A model generated the notes under the pieces. That model searched no databases. It was not told the DNA's origin and saw only the letters and a list, made by a program, of their open reading frames with translations. The position numbers and the translations under genes were made by a program. A DNA stretch of 64,000 nucleotides, taken from Aplectana chamaeleonis. Taxonomy: Eukaryota; Nematoda; Chromadorea; Rhabditida; Cosmocercidae. This document shows positions 63,857 to 64,000 of this stretch, piece by piece; position 1 is the stretch's first letter, and every line of letters begins with the position of its first letter. The DNA is taken from positions 1,612,001 through 1,676,000 of the forward strand of contig JAPDOI010000009.1 of NCBI GenBank assembly GCA_029168955.1, written 5' to 3'.

Positions 63857-64000
63857 TAATTGAAATTCAAGTTTTTGAAACGATCGATTTTAAATCGGTT
63901 GATTCAATCGTTCGACTAAGCCTAAGTAAAGTCGGTAGTAAATCGATCCGCGGAACTGTCGAAATTCTACGATGCTCCAGTGGACGCCTGCTCATCAGTT

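Overview
Eukaryotic genomic DNA, most probably from a rhabditid-like nematode. The evidence is a spliced reticulon gene whose introns end in the nematode-style acceptor TTTTCAG, an RTE-clade LINE of the kind common in nematodes, AT-rich spacers with long (TA)n tracts, and many small inverted-repeat DNA transposons. I cannot name the species.

Region 1 (1 to about 32,357) is one tandem satellite array with a 42-bp monomer. Each monomer carries the palindrome ATGACGTCAT, a perfect CREB/ATF (CRE) core. The array runs off the left edge and stops sharply at about 32,357. It holds seven copies of a ~200-bp inverted-repeat element. The copies are flanked by 8 bp of monomer sequence duplicated on both sides, and two adjacent pairs repeat at 1.66 kb, so element plus flanking variant monomers spread as a higher-order repeat. 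Left of about 27.5 kb the array is full of small indels and its three element copies are partly overwritten by satellite words. To the right it is clean. This looks like poor long-read consensus.

Region 2 (32.4 to 44.3 kb) has no gene I can support. It is a mosaic of minisatellites, fold-back/MITE-like elements and dispersed repeats, several also present in region 4.

Region 3 (44.4 to 49.2 kb) contains a minus-strand RTE-clade LINE between two long (TA)n tracts. Its reading frame is interrupted by about six -1 shifts at short homopolymers. Beyond it lie a hairpin repeat and a second, degenerate 42-bp tandem array that shares a short block with the main satellite.

Region 4 (49.2 to 64 kb) contains the one confident gene: a minus-strand reticulon (ret-1) with six well-supported exons plus a proposed short first exon (52,925 to 59,607). 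Exon phases agree throughout and the predicted protein is about 206 residues. Its two large introns, and the flanks, are packed with non-autonomous DNA transposons, including two hAT-like elements with visible 8-bp target duplications (one in an intron, one just outside the gene).

The ORFs inside the satellite and the Ile-Tyr ORFs over (TA)n tracts are by-products of repetition and are not annotated as genes.
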